This document shows, in pieces, positions 5,047 to 6,387 of a DNA stretch of 6,387 nt. Location of the stretch: positions 1-6,387 of the forward strand of contig CATXYA010000110.1 in NCBI GenBank assembly GCA_958403605.1, in the 5' to 3' direction. Position numbers and translations under genes: made by a program. Source of the stretch: an uncultured Oscillospiraceae bacterium (GTDB lineage: Bacteria > Bacillota > Clostridia > Oscillospirales > Ruminococcaceae). The notes below the pieces were generated by a model. The model worked only from the letters and a program-made list of their open reading frames with translations. It made no database searches and was not told the origin of the DNA. Each line of letters starts with the position of its first letter. Position 1 is the first letter of the stretch.

Positions 5047-6272
5047 GATCGTTCTTCCTTTTCCTTCGAAATTCCAGTCGGTCCCGGCAGCCAGCGCAGC
5101 CGCCAGATGATCAGCGACAGCAGTGCCACGGCGATGCCGGCGGACAACAAAAGCGTCTGTACCCGCAGGCTGTCGGCCAGCGGCCCAAAAAAGGCCATCC
5201 CCAGCGGCAGGGCGCAGGCAGTGGCGATCTGCATCAGGCTGAAGATACGGCCATGCAGCGCCGGAGGCACCGTTTGCTGGATGATCACCGTGATCGGCGC
5301 GTTGTAGCAGGGGGCCGTGACGCCGATCAAGGTATTGCAGAACAAATAAAAGGGGAAAATGGGCGCGCAGCCCAGCCCCACCATGATCAGGCCGTAAAAG
5401 GTCCCTGCAAACAAAATGGTGGCGGTCTTTTGACGAAATCCGCCCCAGGCGGCGATGAGCGCCCCGCCCAATACCATCCCCAGGCTGTAGGTCATCTCAC
5501 TGGCCGTCAGCCGCCATACCTCGGGCCCGAACGTCCGGCTCACCAGCAACGGCGTCAAAAAGGCGGAGGGACTGATGAGAAAAAGCAGCATCAGCTGATA
5601 AGCCAGCAGCCGGCGGACGGTCCGGTCTTTTTTGAGATACCGAAAGCCGCCCCGCAGCTCCGCCAGGCCGGAATTTGCGGCGGTATGCTCCGGTCCGGGG
5701 TGCCGGATGGGAATCGTGGCGGTGATGCCCACTCCGATGACGGCGGTGAAGACGTCGAGGAGCAGGGTCGTCTCGAAAGAGGCCGCCGAAAGGATGGCGC
5801 CGCTCACGGCCGGAGACAAAAACATCGTGAAAGAAGCTAAGGTGCTGTTGATGCCGTTGACGCGCATCAGATGCTCCTGCGGGACGATCTGCGGCAATAC
5901 GGCGTTGACCGCCGGGGTCTGGATCCCCGTCCCCGCAGAGCGCAGCGCCAGGATGGCAAACAAGAGCGTCATGCTTTTGTGCCCTGTGGCAAAAACGGCG
6001 GCCAGCAGCAGCGTGGATACGGCGATGCAGGAGTCAGCCAGCATGATCATCGTTTTGCGATCATACCGGTCCACCCAAACCCCGGCGAACAGAGAGATGG
6101 CGATCTGCGGCAAAAAGCCGCACAGCGTCGAAGCAGTCAGCATTTTCCCGGACGAGGTGGACAGTGTGATATACCAGACAATGGCGTACTGCACCAAGGA
6201 GGAGCCGAACAGAGAGACCGTTTGCGCGGTCAAAAAGCGCGCGGCGGCGCTTTTCCAAGAATAAGCTTTCAT
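5043..6272 (-). CDS. MFS exporter of the Mef/MFS_3 type, probable drug efflux
   Basis: The 409-aa length and continuous hydrophobic segments fit a 12-helix exporter of the branch containing MefA. The MefA-like landmarks are AQTVSLFGSSLVQYAIVWY (16-34), the loop 2-3 signature GVWVDRYDRKTM (64-75), RSAGTGIQTPAVNAVLPQIV (111-130) and LHGRIFSLMQ (339-348). The match is by pattern memory, and the substrate (macrolide or other) is inferred. The ATG at 6272 is chosen because AAAGGA lies 8 bases before it. A TTG six codons upstream sits on that ribosome site and is rejected. The gene opens the operon with the ABC-F protein, which it overlaps by four bases. Its base composition looks less GC-rich than its neighbours, which may mean a separate origin. 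Confidence 0.92.
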   Translation of the reverse strand: MKAYSWKSAAARFLTAQTVSLFGSSLVQYAIVWYITLSTSSGKMLTASTLCGFLPQIAISLFAGVWVDRYDRKTMIMLADSCIAVSTLLLAAVFATGHKSMTLLFAILALRSAGTGIQTPAVNAVLPQIVPQEHLMRVNGINSTLASFTMFLSPAVSGAILSAASFETTLLLDVFTAVIGVGITATIPIRHPGPEHTAANSGLAELRGGFRYLKKDRTVRRLLAYQLMLLFLISPSAFLTPLLVSRTFGPEVWRLTASEMTYSLGMVLGGALIAAWGGFRQKTATILFAGTFYGLIMVGLGCAPIFPFYLFCNTLIGVTAPCYNAPITVIIQQTVPPALHGRIFSLMQIATACALPLGMAFFGPLADSLRVQTLLLSAGIAVALLSLIIWRLRWLPGPTGISKEKEERS

Positions 6273-6280
6273 GATAAAGA

Positions 6281-6286
6281 TCCTTT
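6281..6286 (-). promoter_or_regulatory. Ribosome binding site of the Mef-like exporter
   Basis: AAAGGA on the minus strand is 8 bases from the ATG at 6272. It falls inside the frame of the alternative TTG start at 6290, which argues against that start. Confidence 0.75.
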
Positions 6287-6294
6287 CCAATCAA

Positions 6295-6324
6295 ATCAAA
6301 AGCGAGGGCGCACAGGCGCATCAA
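6295..6324 (-). promoter_or_regulatory. Weak candidate promoter for the exporter operon
   Basis: TTGATG (6324-6319) and TTTGAT (6300-6295) are 18 bases apart, and each matches four of six consensus positions. Only about 55 bases separate the upstream terminator from the exporter start, so a promoter must lie here or the operon is reached by read-through from beyond the window. Confidence 0.3.
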
Positions 6325-6328
6325 AAAT

Positions 6329-6361
6329 AAAAAAAGACAGAGGGCGCATCGCCCTCTGTCT
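6329..6361 (-). terminator. Intrinsic terminator of a gene beyond the right edge, or leader attenuator
   Basis: A perfect 12-bp stem (AGACAGAGGGCG at 6335-6346 with CGCCCTCTGTCT at 6350-6361) has a 3-base loop. On the minus strand it is followed by TTTTTTATTTTTG. It lies 57 bases before the exporter ATG. The gene it would end is not in the window. The 26 bases to its right (6362-6387) show no recognisable coding sequence. Confidence 0.85.
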
Positions 6362-6387
6362 GCAAAAAATGGCAAAACAAAAGGCTG

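Noticed and set aside
6273..6290. TTG start extending the exporter by six residues
   Set aside because: The TTG overlaps the purine-rich ribosome site that serves the ATG at 6272, and related exporters begin near that ATG.

Overview
The window is a compact, GC-rich stretch in which every supported gene lies on the minus strand. Leftward transcription runs from a Mef-like efflux pump at the right end to a cell-wall protein at the left end. Three things point to a high-GC, low-redundancy Clostridia-type Firmicute, possibly a gut Oscillospiraceae/Ruminococcaceae relative. The first is the set of purine-rich AAGGAG-type ribosome binding sites and T-tailed intrinsic terminators. The second is a secreted protein with DUF348-like, G5 and 3D domains, an architecture typical of Firmicutes cell-wall enzymes. 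The third is a palindromic repeat at the left edge of a kind I recall from such genomes. The taxonomic call is inference.

Right block (6361 to 3454): a strong terminator hairpin closes an upstream gene outside the window. It is followed by a two-gene operon. The first gene is a 409-aa MFS exporter resembling the Mef macrolide-efflux family. The second is a 512-aa ABC-F ATPase whose ATG overlaps the exporter's stop codon (ATGA). A GC-rich terminator follows. The pairing recalls the mef/msr operons, in which a pump and a ribosome-acting ABC-F protein are made together. The ABC-F sequence alone does not prove a resistance role.

Middle block (3411 to 1234): a 196-aa ArsR-like winged-helix regulator is driven by a near-consensus promoter. 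Two almost identical 19-bp palindromes flank its start region, one inside the promoter spacer and one in the early leader, so autoregulation is very likely. A second MFS transporter, of a different subfamily, starts 149 bases after the regulator's stop codon. The gap holds a terminator-like structure and no convincing promoter, so the transporter is probably expressed by read-through from the regulator promoter. An 11-bp hairpin terminator follows it.

Left block (1319 to 1): a promoter just past the second transporter's stop codon appears to drive a 350-aa membrane-anchored G5/3D cell-wall protein. The transporter's terminator hairpin therefore lies in this gene's 5' leader. A bidirectional-looking terminator closes the gene. 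The last 100 bases contain a cluster of three hairpins that looks like an interspersed repeat.

I saw no tRNA, rRNA, CRISPR array, transposase or recognisable riboswitch. No intergenic gap exceeds 300 bases. The genes belong to recognisable families. The less ordinary aspects are the regulatory layouts and the pump/ABC-F coupling, not a new protein system.
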